Assembly: GCA_003243445.1 (NCBI GenBank)
Contig: QFQQ01000010.1
Span: 67,010-131,009 of the forward strand
Source of the DNA: Citrobacter freundii
GTDB taxonomy: Bacteria; Bacteroidota; Bacteroidia; Chitinophagales; Chitinophagaceae
DNA: 64,000 bases
Direction: 5' to 3'
How positions within the stretch are numbered: the stretch's first letter is position 1; every line of letters begins with the position of its first letter. This document shows, one piece after another, positions 20,149 to 30,800 of this stretch. The position numbers were made by a program, and so were the translations under genes. Below the pieces are notes generated by a model. It saw only the letters and a list, made by a program, of their open reading frames with translations. It did not search any database and was not told the origin of the DNA.

Positions 20149-21696
20149 TTATTGTCTTTCGCCGATATTCTTTTTGTCACCGTAAACAAGACAGTCGACG
20201 GTTCTGAATTCATACAAAGGATGAGGGTTTAATACCTTGATATGGACCTGGTGCTTACCAGCCGGCAGCTTATATTGCCAGAACAGTTCGGTACGGCTGT
20301 TCATGGGGTTCACCGGGAAATTCGCGACTTCCACTTGCTTACCGTCAATAACGAGGGCTGCTTTCAGGGTGTGCTCCGGCGCGTCAGGTGTTTTTTTGGC
20401 GGCATGACCGCGGATCACAAAACCGATCCCTTCCATTTCAAAGTTGAATTCATCGGAAAATGTTTTGCCCAATGGAATGAATTGCCGCGGATAGTGACCG
20501 GTGAAATTCTCTTCGAAAGGAACGGTCTGCAATTCCGTCTGCGGGAATTGTATGATCTCTTTGCTGGTATCACCTTTATTGAAGGCAATATTGGCCAGCG
20601 CATGCTTATACCCAAGCGCGTATACTTTTTCAAGGGAAATATCAGTGTATGAAAAGTTGCGTTGTTCTGCTTTTTGTAGCGGTTTCAACCAGTATATAGG
20701 AATATTGCTGTATCCTTTTACAACACCTAATACACCTGCAGCAGTTGCAGGGTTGCAATCAGAATCCTGTCCGAGTCTTGTTGCAACTTCCAGTGTTTTC
20801 GTGAAATCCCCGTTGCCATAAAGAAGGCCGATCACTACATAGGCTGCGTTCAGTTTTGCATCGATATTAAGCGGGTTGAATACACCATTGGGGCATCCTC
20901 TTTCTTCCGCCCATTTCTTTTGCACTTCAAACCATGTTTGCTTCCAGTCGGTCGGATATTGTGCATGCCATTTGATCACATCTGAGATACACTGATAAAA
21001 TTTGCTTTTTTCAGGTATTGCATTCAATGCCTGTCTTACAATGAATGGGATATTGTCGTTGGAAAATGCAAGTGCATAAAGATTGGCCACATAGATACCA
21101 CCATACAGCCCGTCACCGGAGTTAACCAAACGGCCCAGTTTATCAGCGATCGCAGTTGCGGCACCTGGCATACCAGGACTCATCAGTCCTGCAAAATCAG
21201 CCTCGATCTGGAAGTCTATATCATCGGCATGAGGGTTATGCAACCAGTGTCCCGATTTATCCGCTGGCAGTCCTTGCTGCAGGTTGTAGCGGCCCGCCTG
21301 GTTGGCATGCCATAGTTCATATCCTTTGCCGGCAAAGGCAGTAGCAAAAGAATCGGTTGGTGCATTGATGCCCAGCTTTTCAAAAACTTCCACAAAAGTG
21401 AGATCCACATACACATCGTCGTATAAACCGGGAAACGTACTCATGGCTTCATTGACATAGTCGTCATGCCATTTTATCGTTTCGTAGTCCTGTATGTACG
21501 TACCGAGGTAACGGAATTCGGATGGCCAACCGAGTGTAACGCCTATCGTCTGGCCGGCCCATCCTCCTTTTATTTTATCGAGTAATTCTTTCTTTGAAAT
21601 TTGCTTCTTCGTCTCTTTCCCGTCAGGAGTATTCGTCCCTGAATTGCACATGGAAAAACAACTCAATACCAGGAAAGAAAAGATCAATCGTTTCAT
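20149..21696 (-). CDS. ADP-ribosylglycohydrolase-like lipoprotein
   Basis: 515 aa. I start it at ATG 21696 (MKRLIFSFLVLSC), giving a lipoprotein-type signal; an ATG at 21708 is possible. The helical ARH core shows the di-magnesium ligands: KIKGGWAGQTIG at the start, LYDDVYVDLTFVEVFE, NPHADDIDFQIEADFAGL and the late RLGQDSDCNPATAAGVLG. A C-terminal beta domain follows from about residue 415. Classic ARH proteins cleave ADP-ribose from proteins inside the cell; this one is exported and embedded in a PUL, so it more likely acts on a glycosidic bond of the PUL substrate. That is inference. It lies 48 bp after paralogue C of the DUF4434-like set. Confidence 0.85.
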   Translation of the reverse strand: MKRLIFSFLVLSCFSMCNSGTNTPDGKETKKQISKKELLDKIKGGWAGQTIGVTLGWPSEFRYLGTYIQDYETIKWHDDYVNEAMSTFPGLYDDVYVDLTFVEVFEKLGINAPTDSFATAFAGKGYELWHANQAGRYNLQQGLPADKSGHWLHNPHADDIDFQIEADFAGLMSPGMPGAATAIADKLGRLVNSGDGLYGGIYVANLYALAFSNDNIPFIVRQALNAIPEKSKFYQCISDVIKWHAQYPTDWKQTWFEVQKKWAEERGCPNGVFNPLNIDAKLNAAYVVIGLLYGNGDFTKTLEVATRLGQDSDCNPATAAGVLGVVKGYSNIPIYWLKPLQKAEQRNFSYTDISLEKVYALGYKHALANIAFNKGDTSKEIIQFPQTELQTVPFEENFTGHYPRQFIPLGKTFSDEFNFEMEGIGFVIRGHAAKKTPDAPEHTLKAALVIDGKQVEVANFPVNPMNSRTELFWQYKLPAGKHQVHIKVLNPHPLYEFRTVDCLVYGDKKNIGERQ

Positions 21697-21744
21697 GCTT
21701 GCGCTCATTTTTATTTTCAACTAAGTAGCAGAGTCATATAACTG

Positions 21745-22815
21745 TTAAACATGGTTATTTCTTTTGTCCAGCCATGATTTGTACTGATTGTAAAGCCGGA
21801 CAGACTCCTGGTTACGGTGTCCCGCATAGGCATTTGTTCCCGGCTTGTTGAAGCAGCCGATGTATTGATAGATCAGGATCTTGTCAACAAACGGAGAGAG
21901 ATCTTTCATCTGTTGAAGGATGCGTGTTTCAAAATCAGCGGGAAGCAGGTTATCCTTGGTGCCTTTTTCGAAATAGAACACTTCCATATCCGCCCAGATA
22001 CGCGAGCGTGCCGCCTGCTGATGCGCTTTATGAAGATTTTCAAAATATCTGGCAGGCTCTCCCAGCTTTGTATGATTTACACCCACACCGTCCTGATAAG
22101 CGATCACATCAATATTCAGTCTTTCCAGTTGCTTTACAAAATGGCTGTCAGACTTCTCCGCTTTGATATTGTAGGGAGCTATCAGGTTGAAAGAGGCAGG
22201 TTGTAATGAGCGTGCCACATGCGAGCACTCATTTACATACTTGATGAACTTCTCATCAAAATAGGGCATCAGGTATGATTCATTCGGAAAATACCAGCCA
22301 TAAAAGCTTGAATGATGGCCGTATTTTTTTACGATCTCTTCCATTGCAGCATTGCGGAGTTTTTTTATTCCCGGATCGGTCATCAGGAATTCTCCTTTCT
22401 GGCAGTCATCCCAGAAATCATTACTCAGAAAGAACTTGATCCCTGCTTCATCTCCGGCGGCCAGTACAGCTTCCAGCGGATCAGCGCATCCGAGTTTGTA
22501 TTGCGGTGCGAGCTTTGAGGGATAGATCGCTTTGCCGTTGAGTGCAACTTCCTGTATCACGAGATATTCAAAACCGAGTTCAGCTATTTCCTTCACCTTC
22601 TCTTTCCATTGCTGTTCCGTGAACTTTGCCAGATCGGCATCCCAGTATTCGCCTTCAGCGGGAAGCAAATGCTGAAACTCAAACCATGAACCGCTGATCG
22701 GTTTTATTTCCTGTGCATTTAGCCTGTTGCTATGCGTACCGCCCAAAGCCATTGCAGGTGCAGACATAGCAGCAGATCCGAGCGCAGAGTATCGTAAAAA
22801 ATTTCTCCTATTCAT
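21745..22815 (-). CDS. DUF4434/DUF5109-like TIM-barrel protein, paralogue C
   Basis: 356 aa with a clear Tat-type leader (NRRNFLRYSALGSAAMSAPAMA). The body aligns by motif with paralogues A and B: QQWKEKVKEIAELGFEYLVI early on, GWYFPNE (Glu179), AYQDG (Gln241-Asp242) and WADMEVF (Glu278), then YQYIGCFNKPGTNAYAGH. The Glu-to-Glu distance is 99 residues, against 110-111 in the others. It may be a two-Glu retaining glycosidase, but I know of no demonstrated activity. It starts 41 bp after the GH27 gene. A Tat leader suggests folding, perhaps with a cofactor or metal, before export. Confidence 0.8.
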   Translation of the reverse strand: MNRRNFLRYSALGSAAMSAPAMALGGTHSNRLNAQEIKPISGSWFEFQHLLPAEGEYWDADLAKFTEQQWKEKVKEIAELGFEYLVIQEVALNGKAIYPSKLAPQYKLGCADPLEAVLAAGDEAGIKFFLSNDFWDDCQKGEFLMTDPGIKKLRNAAMEEIVKKYGHHSSFYGWYFPNESYLMPYFDEKFIKYVNECSHVARSLQPASFNLIAPYNIKAEKSDSHFVKQLERLNIDVIAYQDGVGVNHTKLGEPARYFENLHKAHQQAARSRIWADMEVFYFEKGTKDNLLPADFETRILQQMKDLSPFVDKILIYQYIGCFNKPGTNAYAGHRNQESVRLYNQYKSWLDKRNNHV

Positions 22816-22855
22816 TTGTTTCGGTTGTTGTAAGATGAAAAAACAGTTTTCCGGA

Positions 22856-24835
22856 TCACTTCCTGACAGGTGTAAGTTTTACCAGTTTTACTCCATGATA
22901 AGGAACTTTGGTTGAGTAATTCCCTTTTGCCTTTCCTGCATCTTTTTGCCTCCACAGGTCTCTTACAACATACTCTCCGCTGATTCCAAGTTTACCGGGA
23001 TCGATGGACATGCTATATTCCTGCTGCTGAATGGCCGTTTCTTTTGTTTTATCCCATAGCACATAGTATGGATCAATATTGAAAAAGCCAACAGCTACTG
23101 ATCCGTCTTCAAGTTCCTTATACCAGATCTGTCCATTTTCTGTAATGATCTTCTTTGCAGGTTTTGCCAGTGGATCCTGGTTCACCGCAATCACTTCATC
23201 ATTGGTCAGCAGGTTCAGTGTAAAGTCATCCATGGCATTCATATCGCAGCCGATCAGCAAGGGTGAAGACAAGAGGCTCCACAGGCTCACGTGACTGTAT
23301 TGTTCGTCTGCAGTAAGTTTAGAGTCATGCATTCTGGCTCCCCATCCACCGCCGAGTTTACCAACCACCAGCATATCCGGATCATTGTACTGTCCCGGTT
23401 TTGTTACGGGAGCACATACATCCTGAAAGGCGCCGATCGCTACGACCACGTTCCAATCGTCGGTAATGTCCCGTGTGGTCCGCCATTGATTACCGCCGGC
23501 TTCCTGTCCCCAGTACCAAACATTGGGAGCTCCATAACCTACACAATACACGATATCCCTGTCTACTTTTTTAAGCTCCTGCCCCATCAGCAGGTAAGGG
23601 TCTTTAATCAGGTTTTCATTGGGTACGGGAGCAATATCACAGTAGTAGCAATAGTCATACTTTAAATAATCCACGCCCCATTTTGCCCAGGTGCGGGCAT
23701 CGATCGCTTCGTGTGCATAAGAACCCAGGTAACCGCCGCAGGTTTTGGGGCCGGGAGATGAGTAGATCCCGAACTTCAATCCTTTTGAGTGTACATAATC
23801 AGACAGGCGTTTGAAGTCAGGGAACTTTTCGTTACCTGTCAGCTCACCTTCTTTCGTGCGGCTCTTTGCTTCCCATCCATCATCGATGTTGATATAGGAC
23901 CATCCATGATTGATCAGTTCGCGGCTCATAAAGTCAGCAGCATCCTTTACCTTCTGTTCGTCCACATTGATGCCCCAGCAGTTCCAGCTATTCCAACCCA
24001 TAGGAGGTGTCAGTGCGATCCTGTCGCCCACTTCCACCGTCACTCTTCTGAAATCACCGCCCAGCTCGTTGTCGGCTCTCACTACAATGTAATATCGTCC
24101 GGGTTTATCCACCACACCTGTTATCAACCCTGTTTTTTCATCAATGGAAAGTCCGCCGGGCAATTGATAGGCCGTGAATTTCATAGGTCTTTTACCGGTG
24201 GCTGCTACCTGGTAAATGAAAGGGCTGGCGGGACGAACTCCAAATACTTTTGGCGAGTTGATGCGAGGCACGTCTCCAGGTTTCGGTGTAAGCAGGTATT
24301 TGTCTTTTGCGATCGATTCAGGATAAACGGCAAGCGGAGTCACTTCTCCTGATGTTTCAATCTTCACATCCAGCCAATCCGCATGATCATACATGATCCC
24401 GTCGCCAGCTTCGGTCACCATCAATACAACTTGCTGTTTACCGGTCAGATCTACTTTGAATTGGGATGCAGGCATTCCCTTCCGCATAATGTTGCTGCCC
24501 CAGATAAGTTTTCCATCAGCCAGGATCCTGAACTCAATATTGCCGGCATAATCATTCCGGTCATCCGCACCAACATAACCGCTGATGACAGAAGCCTTTC
24601 CTCCGAGCTTCAGCATATAGCGGCTGACAGAGTGCGTACCGATGCCCCTTGAGTATTTAACGCCGGCCACAGACAACGGGGTATTCAACACAGACTTATT
24701 GACAACAGGTGAACCCCAGTCCTGCAACATAAAACGCATGTCCAGCTGATCGATATACACATCTTTCGAAAAGCCCAGGAACGGAATGCCAAGCAACGTT
24801 ATTAGTGTCAGAAAATACCGGATGCGGTGAAACAT
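22856..24835 (-). CDS. GH27 alpha-galactosidase-like enzyme with NPCBM and Ig-like domains
   Basis: 659-aa exported glycosidase. Signal peptide to about residue 23; NPCBM carbohydrate-binding domain (~25-160); putative-Ig linker domain (~195-270, LPGGLSIDEKTGLITG); GH27 catalytic domain from PPMGWNSWNCWG (278). The nucleophile is Asp394 in YLKYDYC and the acid/base is Asp456 in RTTRDITDDW. Both are intact, as is the substrate-binding NIDDGWE. Family GH27 releases alpha-Gal, alpha-GalNAc or beta-L-arabinopyranose; which one applies cannot be told here. The domain order is typical of Bacteroidota. It lies 130 bp after the surface glycan-binding gene. Confidence 0.93.
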   Translation of the reverse strand: MFHRIRYFLTLITLLGIPFLGFSKDVYIDQLDMRFMLQDWGSPVVNKSVLNTPLSVAGVKYSRGIGTHSVSRYMLKLGGKASVISGYVGADDRNDYAGNIEFRILADGKLIWGSNIMRKGMPASQFKVDLTGKQQVVLMVTEAGDGIMYDHADWLDVKIETSGEVTPLAVYPESIAKDKYLLTPKPGDVPRINSPKVFGVRPASPFIYQVAATGKRPMKFTAYQLPGGLSIDEKTGLITGVVDKPGRYYIVVRADNELGGDFRRVTVEVGDRIALTPPMGWNSWNCWGINVDEQKVKDAADFMSRELINHGWSYINIDDGWEAKSRTKEGELTGNEKFPDFKRLSDYVHSKGLKFGIYSSPGPKTCGGYLGSYAHEAIDARTWAKWGVDYLKYDYCYYCDIAPVPNENLIKDPYLLMGQELKKVDRDIVYCVGYGAPNVWYWGQEAGGNQWRTTRDITDDWNVVVAIGAFQDVCAPVTKPGQYNDPDMLVVGKLGGGWGARMHDSKLTADEQYSHVSLWSLLSSPLLIGCDMNAMDDFTLNLLTNDEVIAVNQDPLAKPAKKIITENGQIWYKELEDGSVAVGFFNIDPYYVLWDKTKETAIQQQEYSMSIDPGKLGISGEYVVRDLWRQKDAGKAKGNYSTKVPYHGVKLVKLTPVRK

Positions 24836-24965
24836 AAAAAACTAAACTTTTATCGTAAATAACAAGCTAAGATGTTTTGTTATTTACCTGTTACATAAAA
24901 ATCTTACAACGTTCATTCATTTGATCGAAGAAAGATCAGCAGATACTCCGTAGTACAACTGTTGC

Positions 24966-26102
24966 CTATTCTCCTTTTTTATAGATCCTGAAATTGTCGA
25001 AGAACATCGCAACCTGTTCAACCGGCGCGTAATTCTCCACGCGGAAATTCAGGGAGAAGCTGGTGGATGTTCCCGTATTGCCGGTGGGAATGATCTTTTC
25101 AAGCGGAATGGATAATGTCTGCCAGCGGCCCAGATTCTGAACAGTAAATACATCACCGCCTATTGCAGTGGGAGCTACAGCCCAATAGTAGTAAATGAAA
25201 AAGTTTGTTTTCCGGATCGGCAGGGACATATTCAATTCAAATTTCAGCACATACTTCTCCGGATGCTGAATCATATCCAGTTGATATTCGTAACTGTTTT
25301 CCATAAGGTAAAACCAGCCGAGACCTGAAGGATAGTGTTGCTGGTCCACCTCGAACCGGATGTACTTGCCCGATGTTGGTTTGGGATCAGGCCACTCTCC
25401 CACCCATTGCTCTCCGGTGCCACCTGTATAAGGAAAATCATTGTCAAATGAGGTAATCACGTAATTTTTATCCTGGTAAAACCCCGGGCATACAGCCACC
25501 GCATTATACCTATTATTCTTAAGCTTTACTTTCACGTTAGATTGTACGTTTGGCGGAACTTTAACGGTGATGTAGTTATCGGTTGCCGTGATCACAGGTG
25601 ATTCCTTATCACCGAATAAGACAACCGAGTTGGTGGCATCTACCTCATACAGCTTGAGAAATTTACCCGCGATCCGGATTGTGTCGCCCGGAGGAGTATA
25701 CTCATTGAACATACCGGTGAGTTCCAGGTTAGGGCTGGTAACGGTGAAGGGGATTTCCGAATTTCCTCCGGCCGTTTTCAGGTATATCTTGTTGGTGATG
25801 TCTACCGGCAGTTTAACAGGGATCTGCAGATACACCACGCCGTTTTCTTCATACACTTCTTCCAGATCTATCAGGATATCATTGATCTTTATTTCAGTGA
25901 TGCTTGAAAGGCTTGTACCATGGATGGCGATCCAGTCACCCATATTTCCTCCCATGATCACGCTATCCAGTTTTTTGATGGTTGATACATTCAATATCTT
26001 AGGAGCTTCCTGCCTGATATCATCTTTTTTACACGAGGCAATAAAAAGCAGCGAGAGGAAGCCCAGGCAAAAAGATAAATGTGGTATATATTTATTTTTC
26101 AT
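24966..26102 (-). CDS. Surface glycan-binding lipoprotein with IPT/TIG domains (SGBP-B type)
   Basis: 378-aa lipoprotein (FIASC-KKDD) following SusD, the usual place of the auxiliary binding protein. Two IPT/TIG-type Ig domains (roughly 35-205; GDWIAIHGTSLSSITEIKIN, GDTIRIAGKFL) act as spacers and the C-terminal ~170 residues form a beta-sandwich resembling the binding domain of SGBP-B proteins (YIRFEVDQQHY..GLGWFYLMEN, FFDNFRIYKKGE). Exposed Trp/Tyr in that part would stack on sugars. No catalytic role. Spacing of 26 bp to SusD supports one operon. Confidence 0.88.
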   Translation of the reverse strand: MKNKYIPHLSFCLGFLSLLFIASCKKDDIRQEAPKILNVSTIKKLDSVIMGGNMGDWIAIHGTSLSSITEIKINDILIDLEEVYEENGVVYLQIPVKLPVDITNKIYLKTAGGNSEIPFTVTSPNLELTGMFNEYTPPGDTIRIAGKFLKLYEVDATNSVVLFGDKESPVITATDNYITVKVPPNVQSNVKVKLKNNRYNAVAVCPGFYQDKNYVITSFDNDFPYTGGTGEQWVGEWPDPKPTSGKYIRFEVDQQHYPSGLGWFYLMENSYEYQLDMIQHPEKYVLKFELNMSLPIRKTNFFIYYYWAVAPTAIGGDVFTVQNLGRWQTLSIPLEKIIPTGNTGTSTSFSLNFRVENYAPVEQVAMFFDNFRIYKKGE

Positions 26103-26128
26103 TTTTTGGATGATTATGGGTTAAACAA

Positions 26129-27835
26129 TTACCAGCCTGGATTATTTGATTCGATATATGGATTGGTATTCACCTCATCCGCCGGAAGGGGCAGCAACAG
26201 GTGCCGTTGTTCGCGCCGTTTGATCACTCCGTTCTCATCCGTTCCTCCCAATGCATTCATTGTTTGCAGATAAATGCCCCAGCGCAGGAGATCAAAGCGC
26301 CGGATGCCTTCTGCGGCAAATTCCTTTGCGCGCTCCTGGAGGATATAGGAACGGAATGATTCCTTTGTCCATGGAACATTGGTCCCCATCGTTGCAGCCA
26401 ATACCGCCTTATTGCGGGCATTCAGTTTATCCACCTGCTGGATCGCATAAGCTGAAGGCTGGCCATTTACTTCGTTATCGGCTTCAGCATACAGCAGCAA
26501 TACCTCGGCAAAACGCATAAAAGGAAAATTAAAATCTGTACGATTGCCGTCCAGTGCATTGGACACCTGGCGGAATTTCATCAGCTTGGAACCATACAGG
26601 TGGGCATCATACCGGAGCTGGTCAGTAGGCTTGTAGCCGTCAAGGCCAAGTCTCACTTTTGAACTATCCTTGGCGGGATAGTAAGAGTAATACAATGTTC
26701 CTGTATTGTCATCGTATGTGAAAGGCACACGATGCATGACACCCCAGGTGATACGTTCATCACCATCATCAAACAACTGGTACCAATGGTCGCGTTGCAC
26801 GTAATAACCATCCTGCAACTGTCCCGTGGGTGTATAATAACCGCAATAGTCAGTGGCAACAAAATTGCTCAGCGTTGCATTGCCTGCAATAGTTTGTAAG
26901 GTGAAAATGAATTCTTTTCCGTTTTTGTTTGCAGGTGACCACAAAGCTGACTGAGATTCGTACAACTCAAAGTCGTTCAGTTCTATCAGTTCTTTCGCTT
27001 TTTCCATACCGAGGCGGTAATATTCTTTTGAATCAAATGATTCATAGCCTGCCACCTGGTTCTTGGAAAATGTTTGTTTAGACGGATAGGGAACAAGTGT
27101 TTTATTTCCGTTCACATCATAATAGAAGGCCGGACCTCCCATTACAGACACCTGGCTGCCTGCGGCCATTGATGCGGACCCGATCGTACAGTATACTTTC
27201 GCCAGCAATGCTTTTGCAGCGCCGCTGGAAGGATGCCCTTTCAGGTATTTACTGTTCTTCGTGGAATACATCGAAGTTTCCGCGATCTTCAATTCTTCAA
27301 TGATGTGTTCGTACACCTCCTTAATGGAAGAACGTGGCTTGTACAACGGAGCGCCTTCTGATACGGAGATCTTATAAAGCACGAGGTCTCCATAGAACTG
27401 AACAAGGTTGAAATAGGCCCATGCTTTCAGGAACTTCAGCTCGCCTATAGCATTGTTTTTTTCATCATCGGGGATCTTCATCTGTGAGATCAGGGAAGAA
27501 TGGTAGTTGGCCCGATGAATCGCCTGGTAATATGATTGATAGAAACTACGGTTGGATCCATTCTCATAGAAATTACCGGCTCCGATCTCACCAAAAGCCC
27601 AGGTAGGCCCGGTCTGGTAGTCAACATCAAAATTAACTACGTTATGATAGTTGCCCCATTCGAAGGGAAAGCTCAATGTATTATAAGCACCGGCGACCAG
27701 CTCTCTGTAGTTGCCCGCTTTGATCAGGTCTTCTCCGGATACAAATGTATAGGCCTGTTCATCCAGGGGCTTCTTACAGCCAAATCCCAGGCCTGCAGCG
27801 AATAGTATGAGTAAGAATTTTGATAAACGTTTCAT
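26129..27835 (-). CDS. susD: SusD/RagB family lipoprotein
   Basis: 568 aa. Lipobox GFGC-KKPL; SusD N-terminal domain with the LKAWAYFNLVQFYGDLVLY segment and GHPSSGAAKALLAKVYC; C-terminal domain with FPFMRFAEVLLLYAEADNEVNGQPSAYAIQQVDKLNAR and FAAEGIRRFDLLRWG. It ends NPGW. It is the outer-membrane lid for the SusC encoded 31 bp upstream. It is only distantly similar to the SusD of the first PUL, so the two loci serve different glycans. Confidence 0.95.
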   Translation of the reverse strand: MKRLSKFLLILFAAGLGFGCKKPLDEQAYTFVSGEDLIKAGNYRELVAGAYNTLSFPFEWGNYHNVVNFDVDYQTGPTWAFGEIGAGNFYENGSNRSFYQSYYQAIHRANYHSSLISQMKIPDDEKNNAIGELKFLKAWAYFNLVQFYGDLVLYKISVSEGAPLYKPRSSIKEVYEHIIEELKIAETSMYSTKNSKYLKGHPSSGAAKALLAKVYCTIGSASMAAGSQVSVMGGPAFYYDVNGNKTLVPYPSKQTFSKNQVAGYESFDSKEYYRLGMEKAKELIELNDFELYESQSALWSPANKNGKEFIFTLQTIAGNATLSNFVATDYCGYYTPTGQLQDGYYVQRDHWYQLFDDGDERITWGVMHRVPFTYDDNTGTLYYSYYPAKDSSKVRLGLDGYKPTDQLRYDAHLYGSKLMKFRQVSNALDGNRTDFNFPFMRFAEVLLLYAEADNEVNGQPSAYAIQQVDKLNARNKAVLAATMGTNVPWTKESFRSYILQERAKEFAAEGIRRFDLLRWGIYLQTMNALGGTDENGVIKRREQRHLLLPLPADEVNTNPYIESNNPGW

Positions 27836-27866
27836 CGTTATCCGAGTTTAATTTTAGGTTAACGCG

Positions 27867-30800
27867 TTAGAATGTCACTTGCACACCAAAGGTGAATGTC
27901 TGTGCTGAAGGATAAGAAGCCATATCCACACCTCTGCGGGACGGGTCGCTTCCGAAAGCATTCACATCGGGATCATACCACCTGTATTTCGTCGCCGTAA
28001 ACAGGTTATTAGCCGACAGGTTGAAATTGAGCGAGTTGATCTGTTTGATCGGCCTGTCCCAGCGATAGCCAAGCGAAACATTCCGGAGACGCAGGTACGA
28101 TCCATTTTCGATCAACCGGTCAGAAGCGCGCAGGCTTCGCGTAAACGTAATATCTGCCCGCGGGAATTGCGCGTTCTCTTTATTCTCAGGTGTCCAGCGG
28201 TTGTCCCATACAAACTGCGGCATGTTAGTGGTGGTGGCCATGTCAAAAGACCGAAGGTTGGTGTTCAGGATATCATTGCCATTTATTCCCTGGAAGAAGA
28301 AGCTGAATGTCCAGTTCTTGTACATGAACGTGTTGGTGATACCATACACAAAATCAGGGTTGGTGTTTCCTATGATGGCTTTATCGCGGTCATCGATCAA
28401 TCCGTCACCATTGTTATCGCGATACTTTACCTGCCCGATCATGCTTCTGATCTTTGCATCGGATTCGTTTTTATAGGCGGGATCTGCACGCACTTCTGCT
28501 TCATTGTCATAATAACCATTTTCCTGGTAACCATAGATCGTTCCGATCGCATAACCATTCCTGCGGAGGAACATGCTTTCCAGCCCCCAAACCACATCGG
28601 AGAACTGATCAGCATCCAGTCCGCTGATCTTATTCCTGTTGAATGAAATATTAGCATCCATCTTCCAGGTAAGATCATGTTGACGGATCAGTCCGAAACT
28701 TCCGCTGATCTCAAGACCTTTGTTTTCCACGTTGCCATAATTCGTGGCAATTGTAGAAAAACCGGTGCTAAGCGGGATGAATGCATACTGCAACAGGTCT
28801 GATGTTTTCTTATGATAATAATCAATCACAAAATTTACGCGGTTATTAAGGAAACCTACATCAAGCCCCACGTTGATCTGGCGCGTTGTTTCCCATTTCA
28901 GGTTTGGCGCTGCAGGTCCGCCCCAGCGGTCTTCTGCGTAGCCACTTTGCAGGGCACCATTATACGGGTAATTTTGCGCGGTCATTCTTGAACGGGTGGC
29001 ATAAGCGCTTACACCCTGGTTGCCCGTTTCACCATAACCGGCTCTTATTTTCAACTCATTGAAGAAATCAAGATTCTTGATGAAATTTTCTTCGGTAAGT
29101 TTCCATGCAACGGCTGCGGAATAGAAATCAGCCCATCTACCTTCTTTGGAGAGCCGGCTTGATCCATCTCTCCGGTAGTTTGCTGTAATAAGGTATTTAT
29201 CAAACAATGAATAGTTCACTCTTCCCAGAAAAGACATCAGCGAGCTTTTGCCTTTGCTTGATGAATTCACTTCCTGCAGCAATGCTGCGCCCATGTCATT
29301 ATTCTCTGTAATGTCATTGGGGAAGTTGGATCCGCTCATCGTTTTTCCGCCCCAGGTCACTTTTTCATAGGTGTATCCCAACACGCCATCGATGCGGTGA
29401 TCAGCAGAGAGTTGCTTATTGAAGTTGAGAGTTGATTGCAGTAAAACGCTCTGGTAATAATTATCAGATTGCAGGCCATAGCCATTTGTCGGCGCTATTC
29501 CTCCGCTGATATAGCGGTTGTAGTAAACATCGCGCTGATTATAACTGTAAGCATAACCGAGGTCTTGCCTGAAGGTCAGGAAATCAGTAAGCTTTGCTTT
29601 TGCAAATGTTGAGTTATAGATATTGATGGAACTAAGTATATTTTTAGCTGTGCGCACATATAAATAAGGATTGGATAATCCATTGGAGAAATCTTCCGAA
29701 ACGCCTGAAGGTTCATCCGGATCAAATACGGTACGCGTTGGGGTGAATGCAAGGGCAGATGGAATGATACCATATGTTTCAGAGTTGGTGCGCGCCATCC
29801 TGTTGTCAGACTTTGAGGCAGTGAGATAGTTGCCAAAGCTGAACCAATCCGTGATCTTCCTGTCAATATTGGAACGGATATTATACCGTTTGAAATAGGA
29901 GTTCCTGATAACTCCCTGCTGGTCGAGGCTGCCTATGGAGAATAGATATGTTCCTTTATCATCACCGCCGGAGATACTCAGGTTATAATCCTGGGAAAGA
30001 GCGGTCTGGAAGATCTGGTCCTGCCAGTTAGTTCCGTTATTCATATATCCATTGCGGTAATCCTGCGGGCTGGGATTATAAGTGCTGTCAATGACAATGG
30101 GCAGGCCAGTCACCTGGTCGATCACGCGGGTATAGGTCCATCTTCCTGGTATTGGATAAGGAAGAGCTGAATCTGCCACCAGCTCACCGCCGTCGTAGAG
30201 GTAGCGATTACGGATCATTTCGTTGCGATATTCCGCATAGGTGGCCGCGTCGAGCACATCGATCAGTCTCACGGCTCTTGAAACTGTAGTGGTTGAACTG
30301 AATTCGACTTTTGCACGCCCCTTGGTTCCGGCTTTCGTAGTGATCAGCACCACGCCATTCGCACCGCGTGACCCGTAGATGGCAGTAGCCGAAGCGTCTT
30401 TCAGCACCTCGATCGATAATACATCTTTGGGGTTGATCAGATTGAGGGGATTATTGGTTTGTTTGGTCGCAAAATCAGTACCTGGTGCTTCTCCTGTATT
30501 GAAGGGTACTCCGTCAATAACGTAGAGAGGGTCGGTACTGGTGGTAAAAGAGTTGGATCCGCGGATCTGGATGTTGATGCCGGCGCCCGGCGCACCGTCT
30601 GCCTGGCTTACGATCACCCCTGCCATTTTACCCTGCAGTGCCTGGTTGATGCTGGTTGGATTTGTCTTCATCAATTCCTCGCCTTTGATGGAGGCGACCG
30701 CACCGGTTACATCGCGCTTTTTCACGCTGCCGTAACCGATCGCCACTACTTCATCCAGCACCTTGGTGGCGATGTCAAGTGATACCGTTAAGGTCGTTTT

